The notes under the pieces: model-generated
What the model was told of the DNA's origin: nothing
The model's input: the letters and a program-made list of their open reading frames with translations, nothing else
Databases searched by the model: none
Program-made: the position numbers and the translations under genes
NCBI RefSeq assembly: GCF_026262505.1
Contig: NC_067208.1
Location: 17,431,962-17,495,961 of the forward strand
Source: Trichomonas vaginalis G3
Taxonomy: Eukaryota; Parabasalia; Trichomonadida; Trichomonadidae
Length of the DNA stretch: 64,000 nucleotides
Direction of reading: 5' to 3'
Part shown: positions 20,187 to 30,874 of the stretch, piece after piece
Position numbering within the stretch: position 1 is the first letter of the stretch
Layout: every line of letters begins with the position of its first letter

Positions 20187-20685
20187 ATGAGCCTATCAAA
20201 ATCTGAGAGACAATCGATTATATTAAATGATGCAAGAGGAATTCAGCATCCATTATATTATGTATCAACAAGTAAAGATGGAAAAATTTATGTAAGAAAA
20301 AGACGAGTTCCATTAACGAATTCGGAAACTGATAAAATAGATATAAAACCTAAACTTGAAACAAAAGCGGAAGACAGCGAGGTTGTCAAAACAAAGCCCA
20401 CGATAAAGGAAACGGAATCTAAACCAGAACCTAAACCAGGAGGACTCAGAGAGTCCATCTTGGCGCAGAGCGCCGAAATCAAACCCGATGTACTTTCGAT
20501 AACGAATCAAGAATTAATAGCTAAATTTGTAAATTTCATTGAAAAGCAAACGGAATCAAAAAATCCAGACCCACCAGTAAAAGAGCAGGAAACCAATATT
20601 AATGAAGAGTTTGTTAAAAACGTAAAACATGAAATTATTGAACAAAAGAAACAAATTCCTCAACTAAGAAGAAGAGTTAGAGTAT
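20187..20685 (+). pseudogene. 168-residue protein gene of Maverick 2, interrupted at its end
   Basis: This is the counterpart of 17788-18294, with a Lys/Asn difference the only one I noticed in the shared part. It carries the same in-frame double-hairpin palindrome (20441-20474). The 4 kb hairpin element is inserted within its last codons, and the matching flank continues at 24673. It is divergent from the lysine-rich gene. Confidence 0.75.
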
Positions 20686-21309
20686 CGTGCTGAACCGTTG
20701 GGAAAAATTGAATACCCGAGGTTCAGCATACATATAAAAATGAAAGACTTAGAGCCTAGGGTTAAGCAGGAAGATAGAGGGTACATATGAGATTATCCTC
20801 AGTAACTCTCAGGCAAATCTGAGTTTTTGGTCAGATATATAAGATTATTGTGAACGAAAAATTATCTAATATAGACCTAATTGTCATGTGAGCATATAGA
20901 CATATGTATATATTATATGTTTCTTGTGTTATTATAGGTTAAATCCATATGATATGTGAGATAAATTATATCTTAACACAGAAATCGTTTTTTTATATTA
21001 TCACAGTAGATATGAGGGGTACTATATGAGTTATAATATATATTATTAGGAATAAGTATATAGGTCCAAAATAATGGGAATGCATAATTTATGGCGAACT
21101 CAAAACATTTATTTTTATATTATGAGGTTATAAAATTGTTTTATTCATATATTATATGTGCTCTGCGCTATTGAAATGTGCTTAAAATGATTCTGCACGC
21201 GCAATCACAAAGCAAAACTTCGTAGCGAGCAACAGTTTGTGCAAGGACAGGGAATTTATATTTTTATCATTACATAAACTTATAATGTGGTTAAAATGTT
21301 CGGTTTGCT

Positions 21310-21520
21310 CTCACTTTTGTTCCGCAATGTGACATCGTGAACAAAGTTTCCGATCTGAGTGCATATATGCAGGGTCTTTCCATGGCACCCTGCATACATG
21401 TACTCAGATCGGGAATATTGTCCACTTTTGTTCCACGATGTGACATCGTGAACAAAGTTTCCGATCTGAGTGCATATATGCAGGGTCTTTCCATGGCACC
21501 CTGCATACATGTACTCAGAT
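21310..21520. repeat. Tandem pair of long hairpins
   Basis: A unit of about 110 bases occurs twice, around 21310-21420 and 21424-21520. Each carries a nested palindrome whose arms read CCGATCTGAGT and GCAGGGT, with loop CTTTCCATGGC, then the complementary arms (21350-21412 in the first unit). The second unit lacks the last few bases of the outer arm. Confidence 0.85.
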
Positions 21521-22231
21521 AAGAAATTTGCTTAATTGTTTGACATGAATGTCACATTCGATGATTTGCAAGAATCTTTGAAAAGAATATAATATAGGTT
21601 CTATTTTTGTAAAATTTATCCAAATCATGTATTACATAAATTACGATTAAAACGATGAAAGAACCAAAAAGTGTGTTTTGTGTTTTGTTGTTGCGTGTTG
21701 GATGCGGGATCCTGTTATTTCCGAAATCGACAAAAAATTTGGAAATTTAATTTCCGAAATCGAAATTATATTAATGTTTTTAATATTCTTATATCAAAAG
21801 GATTAAAGTTCATTAAGAGAAAAACAATTCTTCTTCTTCAATCTATTGGCGCATTTATTTCTACACGCCAATAAGGAAGGGAAAATTATAAGACACCATG
21901 GTGTCTTCAAAACGCTAATTTTTGATATTTTTAACAACCCTATATATATTTTATTCTATTATTATTACATAATAATATTATACATATTAATTGTTTTAAT
22001 TTTTGAATGCCTACGATAATTTTTAATTCAATTTTTAAACGAGTGCGGGACAAATTTGCCAAGTGTCACTTTTTCAATAACCTCAAATTACGCTTTTCTC
22101 GTTTTTTAAAAAAATAACCTTAAATTATATTTGAAGAAATTATGTCTATGATATATGTTTTATGCTAGAATATTGGAGTTTTCATGCACTACACAAGAGC
22201 TCCAAGGTTCCAAGAGTGAATGCTCAATAGC

Positions 22232-22780
22232 AATTATAGAGATGTACCTTTTCAAAATGACTTTTACTGATTAAATTTAATCAATAGAAGACATTTTGAA
22301 AAGGTACCTCTACAATTAGATATACAAGAGATTCAAAGCTTCATTTCAGATAGATTTGAAACTTTGAAACTCTTGGTAGTTTTGAGTGAATTCTGACAAT
22401 CATCTTTGAGAAGGTTTCTTAAAGAAAACCTTCTCAAAGAGGTTTCTCAGGAGCCCTGAGGCTCCCTTCGTAATGATTGGGAGCCTTGGGGCTCCTGAGA
22501 CGAAGAATGGCTTCGCCGAATCTTTGATCAGCAGAGGCCAAATGGAAAGGCCTCTGCTGATGGATTCTCAGGAGCCCTGAGGCTCCCTTTCGTAATGATT
22601 GGGAGCCTTGGGGCTCCTGAGACGAAGAATGGCTTCGCCGAATCTTTGATCAGCAGAGGCCAAATGGAAAGGCCTCTGCTGATGGATTCTCAGGAGCCCT
22701 GAGGCTCCCTTTTGTAATGATTGGGAGCTTTGGGGCTCCTGCAGCAGAGTATCGCTCCGCTCCATTAATTTTCTTTAAAA
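22232..22780. repeat. Hairpins and a 118-base triplicated double hairpin
   Basis: A hairpin at about 22238-22318 has arms around ACCTTTTCAAAATG. From 22446 a unit of about 118 bases is repeated two and a half times. Each unit holds one palindrome built on AGGAGCCCTGAGGCTCCC facing GGGAGCCTTGGGGCTCCT, and a second built on GATCAGCAGAGGCC facing GGCCTCTGCTGATG. The copies differ by only a few bases, so the amplification is recent. Confidence 0.85.
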
Positions 22781-22814
22781 AAGTGCCGTGTGGCAAATTT
22801 GTCCTGTTCCCTTT

Positions 22815-23890
22815 TTAAACGAATGTTTTGATGGGACGAGCTTACTGCTCATAGGCTCATCCCATCAAAACATTCCATTCAAAACTCTGGCCTTCATCGA
22901 GGCCAGAGCCAACAATTCATCCCCTCAGAGCCAAGTTCCTCGACGGCCGTCCTCATTAGGCCTGATCCGAGAGGAACTTGGCTTTGAACGAAAATCACAA
23001 GCTCTGGCCTCAGGAAAGGCCAGAGCTTCGCAAACAATCCTCGGGGCCGGTTTCCTCAAAGACCGCCCTGATTCGGGGCGGCCGGAGAGGAATCCAGTCC
23101 CGAGAGAACGTCCATACGAAGCACTGGCCTTTTCCGAGGCCAGAGCTTGTAAATACAATCCGCAGGGCCGAGTTTGAGGGAGATCGTCTACATCATTGAC
23201 GATCTCCTCTCTTCTCGGCCCTGAAAGACATGCAAATACAGGCTCTGGCCATAGCAAAGGCCAGGGCATGGCTTACATTCCCCAGGGCCGGCTTTCCCAA
23301 ATGCCGCCCTTATCCCGGGCGGCAGGAGTGGAATCCGGCCCTGGGAAGTAGAAAATACGAAGCTCTGGCCCAAGCAAAGGCCAGAGCCTGCAAAATTCAT
23401 CCTCAGGGCCGAGTTCTGCGATGATCGTCGATCATGTCGACGTCTCGCAGGAACTCGGCCCTGAAAGACATACAAATACAGGCTCTGCCCAAGCAAAGGC
23501 CAGAGCCTCGCTTACAATCAAATTGCCGAATCTCAGGAATCGTTCAAATCACGGACGGTTTTCCCTGAGATTCGGCAAAAATAAGTCAAATTACAGTTCT
23601 AGAAAGACTAGAAGGGGGCCCTGACCTTGAGAAAGGACCCCCTTCCCGGTCTTTCTGGCGAACTTTGGTTCGCATTGCGAGTGTCTGCTGCGAATCCGGG
23701 GCTGAGCAGCAGACACTCGCAATTATATGTCGCGGCAAGTGCACCTGTGGTCCAGATGCACTTGCCGCGACAATTGCGAAATGCAAAGATGATGCGGAAG
23801 AGCGGCAATACTGGCAAAAGCCACTCCTTCCGACACCAGAAAGACTAGAAGGGGCCCTGACCTTGAGAAAGGACCCCCTTCTCGGCCTTT
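22815..23890. repeat. GC-rich array of alternating hairpins
   Basis: Short hairpins built on GCTCTGGCC facing GGCCAGAGC recur at roughly 100-base spacing (near 22888, 23000, 23120, 23240, 23360, 23480). They alternate with longer hairpins whose arms are unique, such as AGCCAAGTTCCTC facing GAGGAACTTGGCT (22929-22986). Later modules include ATTGCGAGTGTCTGCTGC facing its complement (about 23675-23725) and TGTCGCGGCAAGTGCA facing its complement (about 23728-23775). A direct repeat of about 55 bases (from 23600 and from 23838) encloses the last modules. Base composition here is far richer in G+C than anywhere else in the window. Long open frames here are by-products of this composition. Confidence 0.85.
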
Positions 23891-23954
23891 TTTGTTAAAT
23901 TTAAGATTATTTCAATTGCAAAATTATTTCACAATTCATAATGGATAGTACCAT

Positions 23955-24200
23955 ACGAAGGTGCAAGTCATAGCAATGGTGCACCATCAATATGAGCCCC
24001 ATTGCTATGACTTCACCTCGGGAAACCTCGATGGAGGAAAAGTGGAGCAATTCGAAACATTGCTCCACTATACAAGTTTTTGTAAGGATAGGTATATAGT
24101 TACCACATCCTTACAAGAACTGTTCCTCGCTTCGAGTTTTGTCTGATTGTGTGTGCTGTGCCATCCAATGGACAAACGGATAGCACAGCACACACATACT
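23955..24200. repeat. Four further hairpins near the right end of the 4 kb element
   Basis: Arms include AGTCATAGCAATGG facing CCATTGCTATGACTT, AGTGGAGCAAT facing ATTGCTCCACT, TTGTAAGGAT facing ATCCTTACAAG, and TGTGTGTGCTGTGC facing AGCACAGCACACACA. They are head to tail with short spacers. The remaining 24200-24640 is AT-rich and shows nothing I can name. Confidence 0.8.
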
Positions 24201-24720
24201 AGGCATGATAACCCTTCCCTATGAATTAGGACGTGATAGCCCTGACCTCACCCCGGGATAACTTGCATTTGTACTCATATCCCGATCAATAACATAATTT
24301 ATATCAAGACACCAACCTACCAAACATAATATAGCATTATATCAACACAATACTAATATATAATGTTAAAAACACACAAATTGATGATATTCATAATATA
24401 AATTGGGACTAAAGATCTATATTGAGACATAACTATTATCAAACCTTTATATATAGGAAACATACATTGCACCTATAGAATATTGAATGAAAATTAGATG
24501 GTTCTAAAATTCGATATCTGATGCTGACCCAAGGTGGTCCTCATTCCTATATATGTTCATCTATACCTAATGTCCTAATATTCATCCATATACATGTTGG
24601 GTCTATCTCCATCAGAAGGGTCCATGCTGAAGTGTGGGTATTCAATTTCCACCCAACGGTTCAGCACGCCTCAAGAGTTAGAATATTAAACTAAATAAAT
24701 ATTTTTATCTAACATAAAAC

Positions 24721-26289
24721 ATGCAAAACGAACAGCTTAACGAATTTACACCAGCTGAACATATCCATCAAATTCGTTCATATTTTGATGTAATCGATAA
24801 TGCAATTAATATTGGTGATACTAATAGAAGATATATCGATGCAAAAATTCCATCACAACCAGGAAGCGCAAAGGATCATAACTGGTCACATTCAATTTAT
24901 CTCCGCCAGGTGAAAATATGCTAGACCTTTATAACACATTCCTTACAACTACCTATAAAAGTAAATATATCTGGATAATGCTATTACTGGTTCATCAATT
25001 CCAAATACTAATTCTCCAGGTTTCTTTGGCGTTTTGATGAATCAATTTACACCATTGAAGCATCAGTTATTAGCAAATGGAAGAGTTATTTATAGTCAGG
25101 ATAACGCAAGAGAAGAAGCATATATCATTTCTAATTCACAGACTACAGAACAAATAAAGAAAGTTGATGTTTTCTCAAAAACGAGACATAAAGATGTATG
25201 GAAACGTTCTGGAACAGTTCGAACAGGTCAAATTATCTCAGGACCTTTAGCGGCAGGCGCTGAAATTAATTTTGACATTAAAATAAAGATTCCATGTCGT
25301 AAATTCCTTATTCTAGAAGTTATTAGATTTATTCCTGCTTTTGCAGGCAACATTCAGTTAAAGGTTAAATTTAGTAGCGATGCATTCCATGTAACAGCAC
25401 TGCCGGTAGAAAATATTTTAGCTCATAATCCTTCTTTAATCAGTCAGGTAAAAGATAATTATGACCCACCAACTAATAAATTTGTTCCATGGAATGAACC
25501 ATTCAATATGATAACAGCAGTTTCTAAATCAAATGGTGAAATTACTGTTTCAACAGTTGAACAAAGATTAACGAAAAATCAGCTGAATTCATTGATTGCT
25601 TCATTCATCCTAAAGCATTTTCACTCGATCCAAATATTTACACTGAATTAGTCGATCATTATACATCACAAGCTTTATGTTTTCCAATTAAAGTAATGGA
25701 CTGGATTCCTATGGACGGTTCGTTCAGTAAAGGTTCACCATCAGCAACTTTCACAGCAGCTTATACACCAATTAACGTTAAAAGCATTTGGGCTTTATTT
25801 AGGAAGAATGATAATTATATCGTGAATTTCGAAAATCCTCAATTTGAAACCCTTCAATTATCAATGGGCGCTTATGGAAGTATGCCAGCTGAACCCGAAA
25901 GCTCTTATGGTCCTGTGTTATATGAAATGGTTGCTAATGCATGCAAGACAAATAACGATATGATAGGATTTAATGAAGATGTGATGAGGTCGTTAATTGA
26001 TGATGGAAGCGTTAAACATTTATATGAATCATACGATAACACTCATTTCCTCTGTGGATTCCCTACGGAAACTGATTTCACATTTCAACAGGGTCAAACA
26101 TCAACGGCACCAATTACATATAAATTAGGTGTTAAAGCTGATGATACAAATATAAGCGAAAAATACACTGTCAAACCTTTATTAGGATTTCTTAGAAATG
26201 CTTGTTTCGCTATTCAAGTTAGACCAGCCGGCATCCCTGCTGTTAGAATTGATGATTATAATTTAGCTGCTGATGGAGGTGATGAATAA
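24721..26289 (+). pseudogene. Putative major capsid protein gene of Maverick 2
   Basis: Counterpart of 16182-17761, nearly identical, and longer in open frame (most of the C-terminal two thirds reads through in two stretches). It ends IDDYNLAADGGDE. The capsid assignment is from size, composition and place only. About two or three breaks. Confidence 0.55.
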
Positions 26290-26341
26290 AAATAAATCTA
26301 GTTAATTTTTAATTTTCTGATTTTTTTATTTTTATAAAACG

Positions 26342-26629
26342 ATGGAAAATAATAGAAATAGATGTAGAGTAAATGGAGTAGAATATAATTTCGTTGATGA
26401 AATCAGTGAAAATTCAATAGTGATTAAATCCTATGGAAATCATGAATTTGAGGATTTATTTTATGACATTGATGCAGATTTATTTTATTATTATAATGGA
26501 CGTAGATATAAAGAACTTTACATTAATGAAAACATAAATGGTTCATTATATGTTAATGTTCGTGATGTAAATAGAAAAAGAACGTGCATTACATATAGTA
26601 AATTTAAACGATTACATGATTTAATATAA
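26342..26629 (+). CDS. Stand-alone copy of the HNH-associated C-terminal domain, 95 residues
   Basis: The protein opens MENNRNRCRVNGVEYNF and then shows a repeated-strand domain (NHEFEDLFYDIDADLFYYYN, then a GSLYVNVRD stretch). The same domain ends the HNH protein next door, the remnant at 15580-16135, and stands alone at 46422-46742. Upstream is TTTTTATAAAACGATG, the usual leader of these genes. The pattern of short strands around GRRYKEL and DVNRKRTCI suggests a small DNA-binding domain. Function is not known. Confidence 0.6.
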   Translation: MENNRNRCRVNGVEYNFVDEISENSIVIKSYGNHEFEDLFYDIDADLFYYYNGRRYKELYINENINGSLYVNVRDVNRKRTCITYSKFKRLHDLI

Positions 26630-26683
26630 AAAAATAAATCTAGTTAATTTTTAATTTTTTGAATTTTTTATTTTTATAAAAAG

Positions 26684-27238
26684 ATGAGCTGGCAAACACT
26701 CGAACATGATAACGAATATGAAATTTTCACTGAATTTCCTTATACTATAAGAAGAATATCTAATAAAAGAGTTGTTAGTGAATTCGATAATGGTGATGGT
26801 TATATTTGTGTTAATCTTAACAAACATAAACTATTTAAACATAGGATAGTTGCTGAAACTTTCATTCCTAATCCTGATGGGCTTCGTGAAGTCGATCATA
26901 TAAATAGAGATAGAGGAGATTATCACATTTCAAATTTACGATGGACTTCGAGAAAAGAAAACATGAGAAATATATCTGGTTCTAATGGTTATTGGTTTGA
27001 AATTATTGATTCACTTCCTGAAGACGCGATTGAAATCATTCAATATTCAAAATTTACCCTAGAAAATTACTTTTATGTCCTGAGTGAAGATTCATTTTAT
27101 TATTTTATGGGAACTCAATATAGAAAATGTAATGTCTTGCGTCAGTATAAACAAAATTATATAAACATTACAGATATAGAAGGAAGAAGAACAAAGTTAT
27201 CTATTGCAAAATTTAAGAAAGATAATGGTTATGCATAA
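26684..27238 (+). CDS. HNH endonuclease with NUMOD4-like start, 184 residues
   Basis: An HNH nuclease is predicted to cut double-stranded DNA. The N-terminus (SWQTLEHDNEYEIFTEFPYT) has the NUMOD4-like layout and is followed by FKHRIVAETFIPNP. The HNH core is REVDHINRDRGDYHISNLRW, with the DH pair, the Asn and the second-half residues visible. The C-terminal third is the domain also found alone in the preceding gene. It lies between capsid and polymerase genes, convergent with the polymerase. It looks whole. Homing-type spread among Mavericks would fit, since only a remnant is at the same place in Maverick 1. Confidence 0.78.
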   Translation: MSWQTLEHDNEYEIFTEFPYTIRRISNKRVVSEFDNGDGYICVNLNKHKLFKHRIVAETFIPNPDGLREVDHINRDRGDYHISNLRWTSRKENMRNISGSNGYWFEIIDSLPEDAIEIIQYSKFTLENYFYVLSEDSFYYFMGTQYRKCNVLRQYKQNYINITDIEGRRTKLSIAKFKKDNGYA

Positions 27239-27280
27239 ATGACAAAAATAATGAAGTCATTTATTTTTATCATTAATGAC

Positions 27281-28302
27281 TTCAGAACTTTAATTTCCTT
27301 ATGAAAGTATTTTTAGTCGTTAGTGAAAAGTTAAACTTCTCTTCAAAACAGGGTGCTGTTGATTTGCATAAATCAAATGCGATTTCCTGACCGTCGTGAA
27401 GGGCTTGATATAATTTCATTATACTGAACTCAGAATCTTTATCATGTTTTCCAACAGGAATATGAATGTTCTTATCTTCATTATAATAGCATTGTACTGC
27501 GTCAGGAAACATTTCGTTAGCGGTTAAAGCAATGACATCTTGTTTTACGCCTTTCATACGTGCATGAAATGCAACTTCACCAATGTCATTTATTAAAAGG
27601 TCTATGTAAGTCTTCTTTCCACAAAATATCGACTTGTAAGCTAAACTTTGTTTATCTTTTGTGATTTCTGCAAAATCTGAATGAAACTGACCTAAATTCT
27701 TTCCTATTAATTCACGACCATATCTCTTCTTAAATTCTTGAGCTAAACGTGGTATATCTTCATTGAAAATATGCATGCTATCACAGTCCTGGTAAAAGAT
27801 ACTTAAGCCCATATCCTCAGCAGTGCAAAATACTTCATTCATGATACGTTTCGACATAGATAAGATATTAACACCTAAGGGGCAAAAGTTAAAGTGTCTG
27901 CAAATGCTTTTAGTTAGTTTGAAAATAGTTTTATCCGAACCATCTAAACCTTCAAATTTAATGATATGGTTATAATTTCTGATGGCATACCTAACAGCAT
28001 CTTTATCATCAATGATTTTAATTTTCGACTCTATCGGGGACAAAATAGTTTTTCCATAAATACTGTTCAAAATTAATTTAATATTTTCTTGTAGCGGATT
28101 TTCTTCCTTCTTATACTTTAATCTCAATTCAAATAATTTCTTAACTTCATCTCTTATTCTAAAATCTCTTTTTTCATCGTAGTAGTAACCCTGTAATACT
28201 TCGCAGCTGATGCCCTGATATTTTATTAAATCCTGCAAAGCTATGTGGTCCACATACATTAAACAGCATGTGTTAGAACTTCTTGGAACCTTTAGCTCCG
28301 GG
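27281..28302 (-). pseudogene. polB: Polymerase fragment of Maverick 2, C-terminal part
   Basis: This covers motif B (ILNSIYGKTIL) and motif C (IFYQDCDSMHIF) to the end of the protein, nearly identical to the corresponding part of Maverick 1. Its upstream side is cut by the hAT-like element at 28303. Confidence 0.85.
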
Positions 28303-28799
28303 TAGGGATGCGTTAAACACGCCATTTGACCGGGCGTACATTTTTTTTGTTCGCCCAAAAATTTCGCCATTTGAGAAATTCAAAAATTAAAAATAAAATT
28401 TTAATCTTGATTTTTTTATTTTCGTGATTTTTTTGAAACTTACATAAGCGATGAAATACTTTTTTAAGTAATCGTTTATTATATATAAATATATCTTAAT
28501 AAATTTAATTCCTTAAGGTAGAGCGTGTTCAAATTTAAAATCTCATACAATATTTTCTTAATGGCGTATTTTTCTGAGGTCGCCCAAATAAAGGCGAATT
28601 CAAAATTGAGAACTCCAAGGCGTATGGCGAGTATTCAAAAAGTACGCCACATACAAAATATTGAATGTGGATTATCAATTTTTTGGCGTGTTCAATTTCA
28701 AATTTTGATATTTATGTTTATTTTATTCAGTATAATGCTAAGAATTAAAATATAAAATTCATAGAATTTTTTCTTTGAAAATATTTTACATTTTTATTA

Positions 28800-30580
28800 G
28801 ACCACTCCTAGACTAGTCATCAGGTTATCCTCAGATCATCCTCAGACTACTCCTTAGACCCCTCCTCATCAGACTACTCCTCAGATCTTCCTCATAAGAC
28901 TCCTCCTCAGATCTTCCTCATAAGACTCCTCCTCAGATCTTCCTCCTGAGACTACTCTTCAGACTACTCCTTAGACCCCTCCTCATCAGACTCCTCCTCA
29001 GATCTTCCTCATAAGACTCCTCCTCAGATCTTCCTCCTGAGACTACTCTTCAGACTACTCCTTAGACCCCTCCTCATCAGACTCCTCCTCAGATCTTCCT
29101 CATAAGACTCCTCCTCAGATCTTCCTCCTGAGACTACTCTTCAGACTACTCCTTAGACCCCTCCTCATCAGACTCCTCCTCAGATTATCCTCAAACTCCT
29201 CAGACTACTCCTCAAACTCCTCAAATTATCCTCAGACAACTCTTGAAACTACTCCTCAGACAACTCCTCAGATTATCCTCAGACTCCTCCTCAGATTATC
29301 CTCAAACTCCTCAGACTACTCCTCAGACTACTCCTCAAACTACTCCTCAAACTCCTCCTCAGATTATCCTCAAACTCCTCAGACTACTCCTCGGTCTAAT
29401 CCTCAGACTCCTCCTCAGATTATCCTCAAACTACTCCTCAAACTCCTCCTCAGATTATCCTCAGACTCCTCCTCAGATTATCCTCAAACTCCTCAGACTA
29501 CTCCTCAAACTCCTCAAATTATCCTCAGACAACTCTTGAAACTACTCCTCAGACAACTCCTCAGATTATCCTCAAACTCCTCAGACTACTCCTCAGACTA
29601 CTCCTCAAACTACTCCTCAAACTCCTCCTCAGATTATCCTCAAACTCCTCAGACTACTCCTCGGTCTAATCCTCAGACTCCTCCTCAGATTATCCTCAAA
29701 CTCCTCAGACTACTCCTCAAACTCCTCAAATTATCCTCAGACAACTCTTGAAACTACTCCTCAGACAACTCCTCAGATTATCCTCAAACTCCTCAGACTA
29801 CTCCTCGGACTACTCCTCAAACTCCTCCTCAGATTATCCTCAAACTCCTCAGACTACTCCTCGGTCTAATCCTCAGACTCCTCCTCAGATTATCCTCAAA
29901 CTACTCAGATTATCCTCAGACTCCTCCTCAGATTATCCTCAAACTCCTCAGACTACTCCTCAAACTCCTCAAATTATCCTCAGACAACTCTTGAAACTAC
30001 TCCTCAGACAACTCCTCAGATTATCCTCAAACTCCTCAGACTACTCCTCGGACTACTCCTCAAACTCCTCCTCAGATTATCCTCAAACTCCTCAGACTAC
30101 TCCTCGGTCTAATCCTCAGACTCCTCCTCAGATTATCCTCAAACTACTCAGATTATCCTCAGACTCCTCCTCAGATTATCCTCAAACTCCTCAGACTACT
30201 CCTCAAACTCCTCAAATTATCCTCAGACAACTCTTGAAACTACTCCTCAGACAACTCCTCAGATTATCCTCAAATTCCTCAGATTATCCTCAAACTCCTC
30301 AGACTACTCCTCAGACTACTCCTCAAACTACTCCTCAGACTACTCCTCAAACTACTCCTCAGACTACTCCTCAACCTCCTCAGATTATCCTCAAACTCCT
30401 CAGACTACTCCTCAAACTCCTCAGACTACTCCTCAGACTACTCCTCAAACCCCTCAAATTATCCACAGACTACTCCTCAAACTACTCCTCAAACTCCTCA
30501 GATTATCATCAAACTCCTCAAACTACTCCTCGGTCTAATCCTCAGACTCCTCCTCAGATTATCCTCAGATTATCACTTTA
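28800..30580. repeat. CT-rich minisatellite, about 1.8 kb
   Basis: The array is built from 10-12 base words such as CCTCAGACTA, CTCAAACTCCTC and CAGATTATC, in higher-order blocks of about 110-240 bases repeated several times between 29160 and 30560. The left part (28800-29170) uses a different block with CTTCCTCATAAGACT. Open frames rich in Ser, Leu, Pro, Gln and Thr on this strand are composition artefacts. One strand is almost purine-free apart from A. Confidence 0.88.
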
Positions 30581-30671
30581 CATATATATATCGATAACTA
30601 AATAATTACTTATTATACTTTCTTTATTTTTTTTAATTTTAAAATAATATTAATATATCTTTCTACGTTTA

Positions 30672-30750
30672 ATGATGAAAAGAGAAAGAGGAGTAAAAAG
30701 AGGAAAGAGAAAAGAAAGAGAGAGAAAAAAAAGAAAGAAAAAAAGGACGG
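30672..30750 (+). repeat. Polypurine tract beside the minisatellite
   Basis: About 75 bases are nearly all A and G (GAAAAGAGAAAGAGGAG and similar), on the strand where the adjoining minisatellite is pyrimidine-rich. Just beyond it, ATTCGGCCGAATGGCG and GCCGCCATTCGGCC form a short inverted repeat close to the element's right end. Confidence 0.7.
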
Positions 30751-30874
30751 CGATAATTTTGTATTGTTTTGTTATTCGGCCGAATGGCGGGTACGAAGTA
30801 GCCGCCATTCGGCCCCAAAAATGGCGTATTATTCTATTTTTAAACGGTCATGACGTAAAACCGTCGCATCCCTA

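Larger units (their letters stand above)
20686..24668. mobile_element. 4 kb non-autonomous element made of hairpins
   Basis: It interrupts the 168-residue gene of Maverick 2. The ends are inverted repeats: CGTGCTGAACCGTTGGG at 20686-20702 and its complement at 24652-24668, with a less perfect continuation to about 45 bases. The flanking AAGAGTTAGAGTAT (20672-20685) recurs with one mismatch at 24673-24686, giving a long target repeat; four bases CCTC lie between the right end and that copy. No credible gene is inside. The interior is AT-rich with few features at the margins. From about 21340 to 24200 it is a run of some twenty hairpins, many GC-rich. The family is not recognised. Confidence 0.82.
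28303..30874. mobile_element. hAT-like non-autonomous element, 2.6 kb
   Basis: It interrupts the polymerase gene of Maverick 2. The ends are TAGGGATGCG (28303-28312) and its complement CGCATCCCTA (30865-30874). The flanks GCTCCGGG (28295-28302 and 30875-30882) form a perfect 8-bp target repeat; the uninterrupted site exists once in Maverick 1. An 8-bp target repeat with a TAGGG terminus fits the hAT superfamily. Sub-terminal copies of a CGCCATTT or AAATGGCG motif lie near both ends. No transposase gene is visible. Most of the interior is a CT-rich minisatellite. Confidence 0.83.

Noticed and set aside
21280-21522. Frames on both strands with duplicated Cys-rich peptides
   Set aside because: The two tandem hairpins produce them; each strand encodes nearly the same peptide because of the palindrome.
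22788-23500. Overlapping open frames on both strands in the GC-rich stretch
   Set aside because: The sequence is serial hairpins of high G+C, where stops are rare. Frames overlap on both strands and mirror each other through the palindromes.
29243-30605. Long open frames rich in Ser, Leu, Pro, Gln and Thr
   Set aside because: They are the translation of the CT-rich minisatellite; words of 10-12 bases without stop codons keep frames open. No start context and no conserved part.
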